Shown piece by piece: positions 24,280 through 33,355 of a stretch of DNA of 64,000 nt. The stretch's first letter is position 1; each line of letters starts with the position of its first letter. The notes beneath the pieces are model-generated. The model searched no databases. It was not told where the DNA came from and saw only the letters and a program-made list of their open reading frames with translations. Position numbers and translations under genes: made by a program. Source of the DNA: Candidatus Gracilibacteria bacterium CG17_big_fil_post_rev_8_21_14_2_50_48_13 (GTDB lineage: Bacteria; Patescibacteriota; Gracilibacteria; 1-14-2-50-48-13); assembly GCA_002783265.1 (NCBI GenBank), contig PFFG01000008.1:1-64000 (forward strand), in the 5' to 3' direction.

Positions 24280-25161
24280 GCGTTTCCATGTGCTGCGTGG
24301 TGTCGCCGCACAAGTGCTACTGCACGCATGATTGTGTGTTTGTGCACATGCGTCGCAGCAGAGAAAGAGCTTGTTACACTCGGCGTTAGTACAATTGAGA
24401 TACCTGTCGCAGGAAGTCCCACAATGGTCGCACTGGGCGAGCACATCGTCTGTGATGGGGACACTGATGCGGTCGTCAAAAACAAAGCATTTCCCTTTAT
24501 ATTTACTCTTCGATTTGGGAATCTTTTTCCCGTAGGTCACAATGCCTCCACTGAGTTGGTAGACATGCTCAAAGCCCTCTTTTTTAAACAAAGCAGAGGC
24601 TTTTTCACAACGAATGCCCCCCGTACAGAACATGAGGAGTTTTTTGTCTTTCAGATGGGCATAGTCTTGTACGTGTTCCTTGAGATCACGAAAATTCTGA
24701 ATATCCGGTGTGATGGCACCTTCGAAGGTACCTATGCGTGACTCATAGATATTGCGGGCATCAAAGAGCACCACATCGGGGTCTTTTTCGATCATGTCAT
24801 GAAATGCGGCTGGAGAAAGGTGTTTCCCACCTTCCTTTGCAGGATCCACTGCATCGAAGAGGTCAGATGCAGCAAGCTCAGGACGGGTTCGCACAAAGAG
24901 TTTGCGGAAGGGGAGAAAATCGCTCGCATCTTTTTTAAACTCCGTTCCCCCAAAGAGTGGATGAAACTTCATATACCGCATGTATTCTTTCACCTGTTCG
25001 AGCGTTCCTGCACAGGTACCGTTTATACCTTCATGGGAAATATAAATGCGTCCCAGGAGGCCGAATTTTTGGCAGATCATCCGATGCTCATAACAGGTGA
25101 GCTCTGGATCAGCAATGGCAACGTATTTGTAGTAGAGAAGAACGCGGTAGGGAGATTGCAT
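24253..25161 (-). CDS. trhO: tRNA uridine-34 hydroxylase, rhodanese family (TrhO/YceA)
   Basis: A 302-aa TrhO-family protein. It carries the N-terminal acylphosphatase-like domain (YVAIADPE...GRIYISHEGINGT), a rhodanese domain with the active-site cysteine in LLMFCTGGIRCEKA, and a Cys-rich C-terminus (CDHCGTSCDRYLNC, CNKLFLCCDAC) that could bind zinc. TrhO hydroxylates U34 of several tRNAs with oxygen, the first step to 5-(carboxy)methoxyuridine. It converges on the ATP-grasp gene. Confidence 0.9.
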   Translation of the reverse strand: MQSPYRVLLYYKYVAIADPELTCYEHRMICQKFGLLGRIYISHEGINGTCAGTLEQVKEYMRYMKFHPLFGGTEFKKDASDFLPFRKLFVRTRPELAASDLFDAVDPAKEGGKHLSPAAFHDMIEKDPDVVLFDARNIYESRIGTFEGAITPDIQNFRDLKEHVQDYAHLKDKKLLMFCTGGIRCEKASALFKKEGFEHVYQLSGGIVTYGKKIPKSKSKYKGKCFVFDDRISVPITDDVLAQCDHCGTSCDRYLNCTNAECNKLFLCCDACAQTHNHACSSTCAATPRSTWKRSDRPVTQA

Positions 25162-25219
25162 GAGAAAACGCTAGAGGAAATCGCAGGCGATTGTACCACG
25201 CCCTGGCTTTCTGTGAAGT

Positions 25220-25963
25220 TTATTCGAGGAGAAGCAGCGCATACATGATGCTAACGCCAAGGGCCATGCTCACAATATGGAGTATGGAGATCAGCGATCG
25301 ACTTTCTTTTTGGAGCTCTGGAAGAATATCCGACAAGGCAAGATAGAGGAAGTTTGCGCCTGCGATGGCGATAATCCAGGGGAGGTGACTGGTAATATCC
25401 ATTTGAAAGAGAAAAACGAGTCCAACACCAACAAAGGACACAAGGGCAGAAAGAAAATTCATGAGCAGTGCCTTCGCCGGTTTCCAGCCACCATGGATAA
25501 GAATGCCAAAATTGCCGAGTTCCTGAGGGATTTCGTGCAAAATCACCGCAAAACTCGCGGCGACGCCCAATTTCCAGTCCGCAAGAAAACTCACCGCGAT
25601 TATGACACCGTCAATGAAATTATGCAGGGTATCACCCGCCATGGAGAGGTAGACCATAGAATGGATCTTTTCGTCGTGTGATGTATGGCTATGGTGAAAA
25701 TGGAGCCATTTTTCGAGTCCAAAAAAGAGAAGAATACCTCCGAGAAAGACGAGAGCAATGTCTGTAGGGAGTGGGCCCGTCTCGGTCATCTCCGGCAAAA
25801 TATGCAAAAACGTATCGCCCATCAGCGCTCCTGCAGAAAAGCTGATGAGAAAGGGTATGATCTTGTGGAGCACCTTTTTCCCCAATAGAAGAGTGAACAC
25901 ACCGATAAGAGAGATGGTACTCACACCTGCTACGGCCACTAACGATGAGCTCAGGGCGTCCAT
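25220..25963 (-). CDS. ZIP-family divalent metal transporter
   Basis: A 247-aa inner-membrane protein with about eight helices. The conserved metal-binding helices are clear: HNFIDGVIIAVSF and HEIPQELGNFGILIHGG. A short His-rich loop (HFHHSHTSHDEK) precedes them. ZIP proteins import zinc or other divalent metals. It is divergent from pepF. Confidence 0.92.
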   Translation of the reverse strand: MDALSSSLVAVAGVSTISLIGVFTLLLGKKVLHKIIPFLISFSAGALMGDTFLHILPEMTETGPLPTDIALVFLGGILLFFGLEKWLHFHHSHTSHDEKIHSMVYLSMAGDTLHNFIDGVIIAVSFLADWKLGVAASFAVILHEIPQELGNFGILIHGGWKPAKALLMNFLSALVSFVGVGLVFLFQMDITSHLPWIIAIAGANFLYLALSDILPELQKESRSLISILHIVSMALGVSIMYALLLLE

Positions 25964-26072
25964 AATGCAACTCGTTTGTAAATATTGACCCTACTCTAGT
26001 CATAAAGTCTGATATTGTAAAGAGCGCAGTTCTCCTGTAGATTCCCCCATGTCTTCTCTATAAATACATGCT

Positions 26073-27860
26073 ATGTCGACCATACAAAAAGATCTTCCCC
26101 AGTGGGATTTGCGCGCCCTGTTCACATCCTTTGATGATCCGGCGTTTCTGAGCGCACGCGAACGTGCAGAGGCCTTCGTGGGTAAGCTGAACACCTGGAA
26201 AGAACGAGCGGGAAAGGGAGAACTGACCCTTTCGGATGTTGCGGAGAGTCTTCCTCTCTATGAAGAGCTGGAGGTTCTTCTTCTGCACACCTATGCCTTT
26301 TGTCAGCTGCAGTACGATGTTGATACGAAAAATGCGCGAGCGAAAAAAGAGATGCAATTGGCGAAAAAACTGCTGACGAGTATGGAAACCCAGGTTGAGT
26401 GGTATTCTCAAGCCTTAAAAAAGTTGCCTCAGGATTTGCTGGATGCGATGAAAGATCACCCTGTGCTTTCCCGCTATCTGCACTTTTTGGAGCTGATGAT
26501 GCTCGCAAAACCGTACACCCTGAGCGAGGCAGAAGAACGTGTGCTGAGTATTAAAGATGCACACGGAGCGGACCGATGGGGGCATTTTCATACGGAAGTT
26601 GCGTCCCATTTGCAGTTTGGAACGCTCACCATTGAGGGGAAAGACGTCGCGATGAATCAGGCGTTGCTCGCCTATTACATGGCCTCCAGCGATCGAGATC
26701 TACGCAAAGCTGCTTTTCTGCGCGCAAAGGAACCCTTTTCCGACGTCATGCATGTCTTTTCTTACATGTACGCCTCGGTGGTCGCGGACTTTGAAGAAGA
26801 ATGCCGAACGCTGCGCGGGTACACATCTGGGCTGGCAAGTGCGTGTATTGGTGAAGAGGTACAGGAATCGGATGTCGAGCGCATGGTGAAGGCCGTGGAA
26901 GAGCATATTCCCCTCTACCAAGACTATTTCGCCTGGAAAAAAGAGGCGCTGGGTCTTGAAGTGATGTATGCCTGGGATATGACTGCCCCAGTTGCAAAAG
27001 TGCATAAGGATATCCCATTTACCGAAGCAAAGGAAATGGTGCTGGCTTGTTATAACCATTTTGACCCGGAAACCGCCGACCTGGCGGCGCAGTTTTTTGA
27101 AAAGGGGTGGATTGACGCGCGGGAAGGGGGCAACAAGTATGCGGGAGCCTACTCTTGGTCGATGCTGCACAACCCATACATTTTGCTCAACTATCAACCC
27201 ACGATTCAGCAGGTCTTTACCATGATTCACGAACTAGGCCATGGTGTTCATTCTTTGCTCACCGATCGTACCCAGCCCTTTTTGATGCGTAATCACTCGA
27301 AGGTGGTGGCGGAGTCTGCGTCACAGTTTTCTGAGCTCCTTCTCCTCGATCATATCGTGGCGACATCAGAAGATACGGATTTTGTTCGCGGCCTCCTTGC
27401 ACATCATATTGAAGATTTGCTCTATTGTTTATCGAGTACAATCACGGTTACGGCCTTTGAAATAGAAACCCATGAGCGTCTTGCCGAAGGGACAATGGAT
27501 ACGGAAGAATTATGTGCACTTTGGAAGGCGAAACTCGATCACATTCGCGGCGAAGGTATTGTCTCCCATGAGCTCGATCGAGTGACTTGGGCACGGATTC
27601 CCCATATTTTCCAGACTCCCTTCTACTATTTTACCTATCCGATGAGTTTGTTTGTAGTCCTTTCCCTGTATGAACTCTACACGCAGGATCCAGCAGCTTT
27701 TGTACCCAAATATAAGGCCTATCTATCGGAGGGAACGACTATGACCCCTGCAGCTATGCTGAAAAAACATTTTGACATTACCTTCGGCACGCAGGAGTTT
27801 TATGCTCAGGGTATGGCTGTGGTGAAGAGACTGTTTCAAACTCTGAAAACTCTTGCATGA
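26073..27860 (+). CDS. pepF: M3-family oligoendopeptidase (PepF-like)
   Basis: A 595-aa zinc oligopeptidase of usual PepF length. HELGHGVHS near residue 384 gives the HExxH zinc site, and the third ligand is the Glu of VAESASQFSELLLLDH. It hydrolyses short peptides in the cytosol. Promoter TTGTAA (26015-26020)/TAGATT (26038-26043) with a 17-bp spacer gives a leader of about 23 nt; no SD. Its stop overlaps the next start by 4 nt. Confidence 0.95.
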   Translation: MSTIQKDLPQWDLRALFTSFDDPAFLSARERAEAFVGKLNTWKERAGKGELTLSDVAESLPLYEELEVLLLHTYAFCQLQYDVDTKNARAKKEMQLAKKLLTSMETQVEWYSQALKKLPQDLLDAMKDHPVLSRYLHFLELMMLAKPYTLSEAEERVLSIKDAHGADRWGHFHTEVASHLQFGTLTIEGKDVAMNQALLAYYMASSDRDLRKAAFLRAKEPFSDVMHVFSYMYASVVADFEEECRTLRGYTSGLASACIGEEVQESDVERMVKAVEEHIPLYQDYFAWKKEALGLEVMYAWDMTAPVAKVHKDIPFTEAKEMVLACYNHFDPETADLAAQFFEKGWIDAREGGNKYAGAYSWSMLHNPYILLNYQPTIQQVFTMIHELGHGVHSLLTDRTQPFLMRNHSKVVAESASQFSELLLLDHIVATSEDTDFVRGLLAHHIEDLLYCLSSTITVTAFEIETHERLAEGTMDTEELCALWKAKLDHIRGEGIVSHELDRVTWARIPHIFQTPFYYFTYPMSLFVVLSLYELYTQDPAAFVPKYKAYLSEGTTMTPAAMLKKHFDITFGTQEFYAQGMAVVKRLFQTLKTLA

Positions 27861-28426
27861 AACTGCAAAAATATCGCCCGTACATAAGTTGGGGACTCGG
27901 ACTCCTGTTGCTCGCCTTTTATGTGATGAGCTTGTATCAACGGGGAAACCTCTGGCGTTTTGCGCCGGAGCTCCGCATTGCCGTGATGTCTGAACCGCTC
28001 TATAGCGTCGCAAAGGAAATCGTTGGAGACCTCGCAATGGTGCAGCAAATTGAATACCCCCTCACGAGCACGGGTACCCGCCTCGAACACCTGCTGTCGG
28101 ATACGCATATTGTGCTTGTACCAAGGGCGGCGGATGCGCAGGCATTACCCTTGCCTCCTGATGCACGCGTTCTTTCCATGGAGGACGTCTTTTCTCCCTC
28201 CTTTCAGTATCAGCTTCTCAGGAATAACCGCCAGTTCTTTGCGTATGCGCAACCTGCACTGGAAGACCGCGTCGTCGCTGGCATACGCGATAAATTGGTC
28301 GACGTTGATGTCGTGCGTGCTGGCAAATATGAAGTGGCGGCAAAGGCGATTCGCAGGCGCATTAAAGCCACAGGCGGTTTTCTGGAAGAAAGCCAGCTGG
28401 TGCTACCGACGCCCGATCTTCTTTAA
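27857..28426 (+). CDS. Membrane-anchored TroA/ZnuA-like substrate-binding fragment
   Basis: A 189-aa protein with an N-terminal anchor (ISWGLGLLLLAFYVMSLY) and an extracytoplasmic domain. IAVMSEPLYSVAKEIVGDLAMVQQIEYPLTSTGTRLEHLLSDTHIVLVP is divided as in metal-binding TroA-family proteins (VTSxxPLxxIVxxIxGD...H.-EP..D...L..AD), but the usual metal-binding histidines are not evident and it is shorter than the family's roughly 300 aa. Translation is coupled to pepF by an ATGA overlap. It may be a diverged, non-metal-binding relative. The assignment is tentative. Confidence 0.5.
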   Translation: MKLQKYRPYISWGLGLLLLAFYVMSLYQRGNLWRFAPELRIAVMSEPLYSVAKEIVGDLAMVQQIEYPLTSTGTRLEHLLSDTHIVLVPRAADAQALPLPPDARVLSMEDVFSPSFQYQLLRNNRQFFAYAQPALEDRVVAGIRDKLVDVDVVRAGKYEVAAKAIRRRIKATGGFLEESQLVLPTPDLL

Positions 28427-29763
28427 AGGGAGACCACGGCGATTTTTTGTGGCTCTTTTCCGCCAAATAGTTCGCGGAGAAGTGGGCGTGCGACGTCCTG
28501 GAGATCTTTCTCACTGGACCCAGAGCCCACAAGGCCATATTGACCATAGTTGAGCGCTGCATATCTTGCGACACTAGTTTTTTGTGCTACCGCAATGCAC
28601 GGCACGGGGAGTTTGAGGGAAGCCATAAGACGCACTGCTGTAAAACTGGATGCAGCGTAGATGAGGGCCTCGGCCTTAGAGGCGGCAAGATTTGCGCGAA
28701 TATGCTCAAGTTTGGTAAGCCCGTGATGAATACTCGGGGTTTCCCAAGCTGGTTGATTCTGCATCGATTCTTCTGTTTTGGCGCTGATACGTGCCATAAG
28801 ACCGATGGTTTCAGCAGGGAAATGACCAACGGAGGTTTCTTCGGACGTCATGACTGCGTCAGTTCCATCGTAAACCGCATGACCTACATCGAGAATTTCT
28901 GCACGCGTCGGCGTTGGATTGTCTGTCATGCTTTTCATCATGTGCGTTGCGATAATGCACGGCACCTGCAAGCGATGGCAAACAGAGAGAATATGCCGTT
29001 GCGCTGTAGGGAGCAATTCAAGGGGAATTTCCATGGCGAGGTCACCGCGGGCAATCATAATGCCGTCACAGGCAGAGGCGATGCTCTCGATGTTATCCAG
29101 AGCCATCTGTGTTTCAATTTTTGCTATGAGTGCAAAGGGGTGATTAACGAAATCTGCGATGAATGCTCGAACCTCTTCAACCTGGGCGGCGGTATTCACA
29201 AAACTCATGGCAATCATATCTACTCCACTATTGAGGGTCAGAGCAAGCAGTCGTTTATCATTCGCATCAAGAATGGGAAGGTCCAGATGGATGCTAGGGA
29301 CATTCACATGCCGTCGTGACGTAATCTGCCCACTCTGTTCCGACCGCACGAGCAAGGTTTTTTCCGTTATACCCGTGACATGCATGATGATGGTTCCCCC
29401 ATCAATCAAAATTGCCTGACCGACAGGCACATCACGCAGCAAGTGTGGGTAGTCGACCAAAATATCTGCTCCGCTGTCTTTTGCATATCCTACGGAGTAG
29501 GCACCACCTTCAACAATCTCTATGGGGGTTTCCACATCACAGGTGCGCATTTCTGGCCCTTTTGTATCCACTAAAATACTCACTTTGCGTTGGTGATTGT
29601 CATTGAGAGCGTGGAGCTGGGCGATGGTGTTTTGAAACCACGCGTCGGTTCCGTGGGAAAAATTTAGTCTAGCGATGCTCATACCGCTCGCGTGGAGCTT
29701 CTCCAGCATGGGGAGCTGGTCCGTTACTGGTCCTAGGGTCGCTACTATCTTTGTTTTGTGCAT
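28423..29763 (-). CDS. pyk: Pyruvate kinase
   Basis: A 446-aa pyruvate kinase, final ATP-forming step of glycolysis. Motifs: TKIVATLGP, SIARLNFSHGT, LVDTKGPEMRT, the catalytic IAKIETQMALDNI and GIMIARGDLAMEI, ATHMMKSMTDNPTPTRAEILDV, and DAVMTSEETSVGHFP. It is slightly shorter than the E. coli enzymes; the C-terminal allosteric domain is present but compact. Its start overlaps a small upstream gene by 95 nt. It converges on the TroA-like gene with a 4-nt overlap. Confidence 0.96.
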   Translation of the reverse strand: MHKTKIVATLGPVTDQLPMLEKLHASGMSIARLNFSHGTDAWFQNTIAQLHALNDNHQRKVSILVDTKGPEMRTCDVETPIEIVEGGAYSVGYAKDSGADILVDYPHLLRDVPVGQAILIDGGTIIMHVTGITEKTLLVRSEQSGQITSRRHVNVPSIHLDLPILDANDKRLLALTLNSGVDMIAMSFVNTAAQVEEVRAFIADFVNHPFALIAKIETQMALDNIESIASACDGIMIARGDLAMEIPLELLPTAQRHILSVCHRLQVPCIIATHMMKSMTDNPTPTRAEILDVGHAVYDGTDAVMTSEETSVGHFPAETIGLMARISAKTEESMQNQPAWETPSIHHGLTKLEHIRANLAASKAEALIYAASSFTAVRLMASLKLPVPCIAVAQKTSVARYAALNYGQYGLVGSGSSEKDLQDVARPLLRELFGGKEPQKIAVVSL

Positions 29764-29953
29764 GACTGTTGGAAATGTAAGATTCGAGAAGTTGATCGGC
29801 GAGTCGCGCTTCCTCTTCGGCAGCGTGATCGTTCATCTCCTGAATCACCGGCACCGCGCGAAAAGCTGCTTGCATCTTGCGGCGCTGCGCTGCTGTAAGC
29901 GGTTTTTTCCTGTGATGACCAGATGATATTGGTGATATGTCGCCGTATCCCAT
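29669..29953 (-). CDS. Small charged protein overlapping pyk
   Basis: A 94-aa frame beginning MGYGDISPISSGHHRKKPLTAAQRRKM, with a central amphipathic helix (EMNDHAAEEEARLADQLLESYI) and a disordered C-terminus that runs 95 nt into pyk in another frame. The N-terminal half looks coding; the C-terminal tail is dictated by pyk. Probably co-transcribed with pyk. Function unknown. Confidence 0.45.
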   Translation of the reverse strand: MGYGDISPISSGHHRKKPLTAAQRRKMQAAFRAVPVIQEMNDHAAEEEARLADQLLESYISNSHAQNKDSSDPRTSNGPAPHAGEAPRERYEHR

Positions 29954-30023
29954 AAAATGGAGCTCTGAAGATAGGAGGAGTCCCAAAGGAAATCAAGGGA
30001 CTTTCAAATTAGTATACCATTTC

Positions 30024-30051
30024 TTGCCTTTTTCCGCAGCTGCCGTAGCAT
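30024..30051 (+). promoter_or_regulatory. Promoter of the AI-2E-type permease gene
   Basis: TTGCCT (30024-30029), 16-bp spacer, TAGCAT (30046-30051). Predicted +1 near 30058 gives an 18-nt leader before ATG 30076. Confidence 0.6.
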
Positions 30052-30075
30052 GAAAAAAATGCATTACCTACTTTT

Positions 30076-31176
30076 ATGGAAACGACGGTTACTAATCGCA
30101 CCACGAATCAACTCCTTCGGGTGATGATTTATCTCTTTGTGGGCCTTTTGACGCTTTGGCTTGTAGCGGGGTATTTGGCACCACTTATTATGGCGGCTGT
30201 TGTGGCAAGTATTTTCCTGAAAATCAAAGAGCATCTGCCAAAGTCTTGGCTTCGCTATAAAAATACCATTGCGGCTATTTCCACCCTTCTCACGCTGCTC
30301 GTTATCATTTTGCCGACCTTGTTTATTTTGACTCTGCTTGGCGTGGAAGCCTTTAATTTTGTGCAGTTCGTTCAGGAACTCTTGAACTCGGCGGGATTTA
30401 ACAACCTCATTGCCTGGCTCAATGGTGCAGAGCAATACATTAATATTCTTATTGCGGATATGGGGGTGAGTTTCAGTTTGGAGACGCTGCGTAGTTCTTT
30501 CATTGAACAACTGCAGACCTTTGGTGTGTTGGTGTCGAATAATGCACTGGCTATCATCGCCAATTTTGCGGGGATTCTGGTGAATATTTTCTTCTTTCTG
30601 TTCATTTTGTTTTTTCTTGTGCGCGATGGGGAAACCATGATCAGCGTGGTGAAGTCGCTTATGCCTTTTAGCGCAAAGGATTCTCAGGCCATGGTGGATT
30701 CTGTGGAGCACGTGGGTCAGACGGTTATTTTGGGAAGCATTGCAGCTTCATTGGTTATGGGGGCAATTATGATGGTGGTGTTCTGGCTTTTTGGTTTTCA
30801 TAGTCCCGTGCTCTGGGGGCTCTGTATCGCATTTTTGTCGCTTATTCCCTTGGTGGGAACTTGGCTTGTCTATGTCCCAAGCGCAATTTTTCTGTATTTT
30901 ACGGCGCCGTGGTATGTTGCCCTCATTTTCCTTGTTTGTGTCTTTGGACTCGATAGTTTCCTCTTTTATGCAGTGATTCGCCCAAAGTTTTTGGATGAGC
31001 GTACACATCTCTATCCACTTGCTATTTTTCTTGCAATTATTGGTGGATTGTCGAGTTTTGGGCCAATTGGGATTGTCTACGGCCCGCTCATTATGAGCCT
31101 CTTCATTGCGCTGATGAAGCATGTGCTTCTCACCTCTAATCGAACAGCAGATCAGCAGATGGGGCAAAGTATATAA
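30076..31176 (+). CDS. AI-2E family transporter (UPF0118/PerM-like)
   Basis: A 366-aa polytopic membrane protein with about eight helices and the family features FFLVRDG, GSIAASLVMGAIMMVVFWLFG and LSLIPLVGTWLVYVPSAI, plus GPIGIVYGPLI near the C-terminus. The family includes AI-2 exporters and Na+/H+ antiporters, so the substrate is open. Short leader, no SD, TTATG start. Ends at a strong bidirectional terminator. Confidence 0.9.
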   Translation: METTVTNRTTNQLLRVMIYLFVGLLTLWLVAGYLAPLIMAAVVASIFLKIKEHLPKSWLRYKNTIAAISTLLTLLVIILPTLFILTLLGVEAFNFVQFVQELLNSAGFNNLIAWLNGAEQYINILIADMGVSFSLETLRSSFIEQLQTFGVLVSNNALAIIANFAGILVNIFFFLFILFFLVRDGETMISVVKSLMPFSAKDSQAMVDSVEHVGQTVILGSIAASLVMGAIMMVVFWLFGFHSPVLWGLCIAFLSLIPLVGTWLVYVPSAIFLYFTAPWYVALIFLVCVFGLDSFLFYAVIRPKFLDERTHLYPLAIFLAIIGGLSSFGPIGIVYGPLIMSLFIALMKHVLLTSNRTADQQMGQSI

Positions 31177-31187
31177 ATAAAGAAAAA

Positions 31188-31219
31188 GCCCCGTCTCCTG
31201 TAAGAGGCGGGGCTTTTTT
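31188..31219. terminator. Bidirectional intrinsic terminator
   Basis: Stem GCCCCG-t-CTC (31188-31197) with GAG-g-CGGGGC (31204-31213), loop CTGTAA, followed by six T and preceded by AAAAA. It serves the permease gene and the convergent SLH gene. Confidence 0.92.
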
Positions 31220-31231
31220 GGGTGCAGTGTT

Positions 31232-32692
31232 TTAGGTGCCGCTGCTCGCCTTCTGGACGAGGCGCTTAATGAGACTACTGATCTCCTGGAAGCGTACCGT
31301 TGTGTTTGAGATTTGATCTAAGGCGAGACGGAAGGTAAGGAACTCATCGGAGTTGTCGCCAATGCTCGCAATGATGGTATCCGCCTTGCGGAGGTCTTCA
31401 CGCACGAGGTCAAAGAGTGAGACGATTTGCTGATATTCATCGTATTTACTGAGCGGCGCCAGTTGATTGAGAATATCGTTGGTTTCCGTCGCATGCAGCA
31501 CGTAGAAGAAATAGGTCTTTGCATGGAGCTTCACAATGCTTTTACGCAGGCGGAGAATCTTGTAAATAATGTCGTTTGCTTCATCCTTCGTTATGGGCGC
31601 TTTCTTGTTGATGATTTCTGTGCGTACTTCATTGATATCCGTCTTGATCGCAAGGAGATACAAATTGAGTTCGTCACGATACTTTTGTGTCAGTGATGCA
31701 TGTGCATTCCACGTTGTTTGCAGAGTATCAGCTTCGTTTTGTAAACCATTGATCACTTGAAGAAGATCTTCTCGATGCTCAATGGGGTTTTGGATGAGTT
31801 GGAAAGGGAATTGGAGCATGGGATCAGTTCCCGTGAGCAGGGGAGACGTTTCCAGAAGACTGAGCGTCACAGGTTTTGAAAGTCCATCTGCTGTGGTGAT
31901 TGCCCCATAATAAATGTTGTCCCAGGCAGGAACCGTGATACCCGTACCCGTTGCGCTTTCCGTTATGGTAGAGCCGCTTGCCGTTGGTACCTGATCAAAG
32001 AGCGGGTTACTGGGAAGGGTTTTGACGGCGCGATTGATCGCTACATATTCATTTGCAAGATTAGCGTCGTAGCTGCCGAGTTTGAGCTGTTGAATAATAG
32101 TCAGGCGGAAAATAATTTCGGCCATTTCTCCGCGCGTCGGAAAGAGAGCGGGCTCATTGAGAAGCAGCATGTTCTTTTCCTTGGCGTAGACCAGATACGG
32201 AACAAACCATTGATTATCTCTGTACTGCGGAAAAGCCGTGACAAGCTCCTTTGCGGTATACATATTTTGACTGCTGACACCAAAGGCTCTCGTGGCAATT
32301 TTCAGAATTTCTGAAAAATTGATGAGATCTCCACCACGGAACGTTCCATCTGGATACCCACCAATGATATTGTTTTCCTTTGCGAAGGACGTGTATTTAT
32401 TGAACCAGTCGCTGGTTTTTACATCGGGAAAGCGAGAAATCGTTGCATCAGGGATGCTGGGGTACGCCGCCTCGAGAATAATTTTGAGCGCTTCCGCACG
32501 GTTGACGTAAATATCGGGCTGGAAGGTGTTGTTCTCGTATCCCTTAATGATACCCATTTCCTGCAAAGCGTTTACCGCCGTTGCATATTGGTAGGTAGAA
32601 GCCACATCGGTAAAGGCTGCATTACTCACGGGGAGCGATGAAGCAAGAATTCCTGCGAGTAGCAGGGTGGCGGTTGTGTGCCGGAGAGCCAT
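31232..32692 (-). CDS. S-layer homology protein with helical C-terminal domain
   Basis: A 486-aa secreted protein. The start is MALRHTTATLLLAGILASSL, a signal peptide ending near SNA. Three SLH repeats follow at residues about 25-200: FTDV...GYENNTFQPDIYVNRAEALK, FPDV...GYPDGTFRGGDLINFSEILK, and a more divergent third. A linker rich in Thr/Gly/Ser leads to a helical domain (ENQADTLQTTWNAHASLTQK-like; LRLRKSIVKLHAKTYFFYVLHATETNDIL). Likely attached to the cell envelope. Function of the helical part unknown. Confidence 0.85.
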   Translation of the reverse strand: MALRHTTATLLLAGILASSLPVSNAAFTDVASTYQYATAVNALQEMGIIKGYENNTFQPDIYVNRAEALKIILEAAYPSIPDATISRFPDVKTSDWFNKYTSFAKENNIIGGYPDGTFRGGDLINFSEILKIATRAFGVSSQNMYTAKELVTAFPQYRDNQWFVPYLVYAKEKNMLLLNEPALFPTRGEMAEIIFRLTIIQQLKLGSYDANLANEYVAINRAVKTLPSNPLFDQVPTASGSTITESATGTGITVPAWDNIYYGAITTADGLSKPVTLSLLETSPLLTGTDPMLQFPFQLIQNPIEHREDLLQVINGLQNEADTLQTTWNAHASLTQKYRDELNLYLLAIKTDINEVRTEIINKKAPITKDEANDIIYKILRLRKSIVKLHAKTYFFYVLHATETNDILNQLAPLSKYDEYQQIVSLFDLVREDLRKADTIIASIGDNSDEFLTFRLALDQISNTTVRFQEISSLIKRLVQKASSGT

Positions 32693-32845
32693 AGCATATA
32701 TATACTGAATATCTACTGCGCATTGTACGGGCATCCGGTGTGTGCGCAAGCGCGGAAAGGAGAGTCTTGCTTGAAATATATCTATCTTGTTTTTTGTTGC
32801 TACGCATGCTATAAACGAAGAGTACAAATTCTGACTTGCATCATT

Positions 32846-33337
32846 ATGGAAAATAATCGCGAAAAACTTGATGGATTGCCAACGGCGCCGCAGAAAACAC
32901 CAACCTTTTTTGGTCGACTTCGTGACACTTTGAGCTCCTTAATGGAACAGATCACGTCAGAACCAGAGGCGAAAGCATCAGCAATGCCTGCCCTTGCCAC
33001 GCCACCTTCCTTGCAGGAAGATTTGGGTCGTTCTGCAGAAGAGGATGCGCTGCGTCTTCACGCGCAAACGTCCATTCCAGAGCAGTCAGTGACGAAGAAA
33101 AGCCCAAACCTTTTGTTAAAAGATATCGAACAGGAGGCTTTGTTGGATGGACTGAAATCAAATAAGATTTCCGATGCGGATGCTCTGGAAATCAGTGCTT
33201 CCCACGGTGAAGGTGGGGTAGTGGGGGGACGATCCATTGCCTACGAGGCGGCAAAAGAAGTTCCTCTTCTGCATACGGAAGGGGAAGCTACAGAGGACGT
33301 GGAGAAGGTTGTGCCTTTTCAGCGCCGTGTTGCCTAA
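32846..33337 (+). CDS. Hypothetical disordered acidic protein
   Basis: A 163-aa protein starting MENNREKLDGLPTAPQ (TTATG). It is low in hydrophobics and rich in Glu, Ala, Ser and Pro, with a few short helices (FFGRLRDTLSSLMEQI). No signal peptide or membrane segment. Divergent from the SLH gene and convergent with the next. Family not recognised. Confidence 0.6.
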   Translation: MENNREKLDGLPTAPQKTPTFFGRLRDTLSSLMEQITSEPEAKASAMPALATPPSLQEDLGRSAEEDALRLHAQTSIPEQSVTKKSPNLLLKDIEQEALLDGLKSNKISDADALEISASHGEGGVVGGRSIAYEAAKEVPLLHTEGEATEDVEKVVPFQRRVA

Positions 33338-33355
33338 CGCTTTTGTGCGCGTGAA

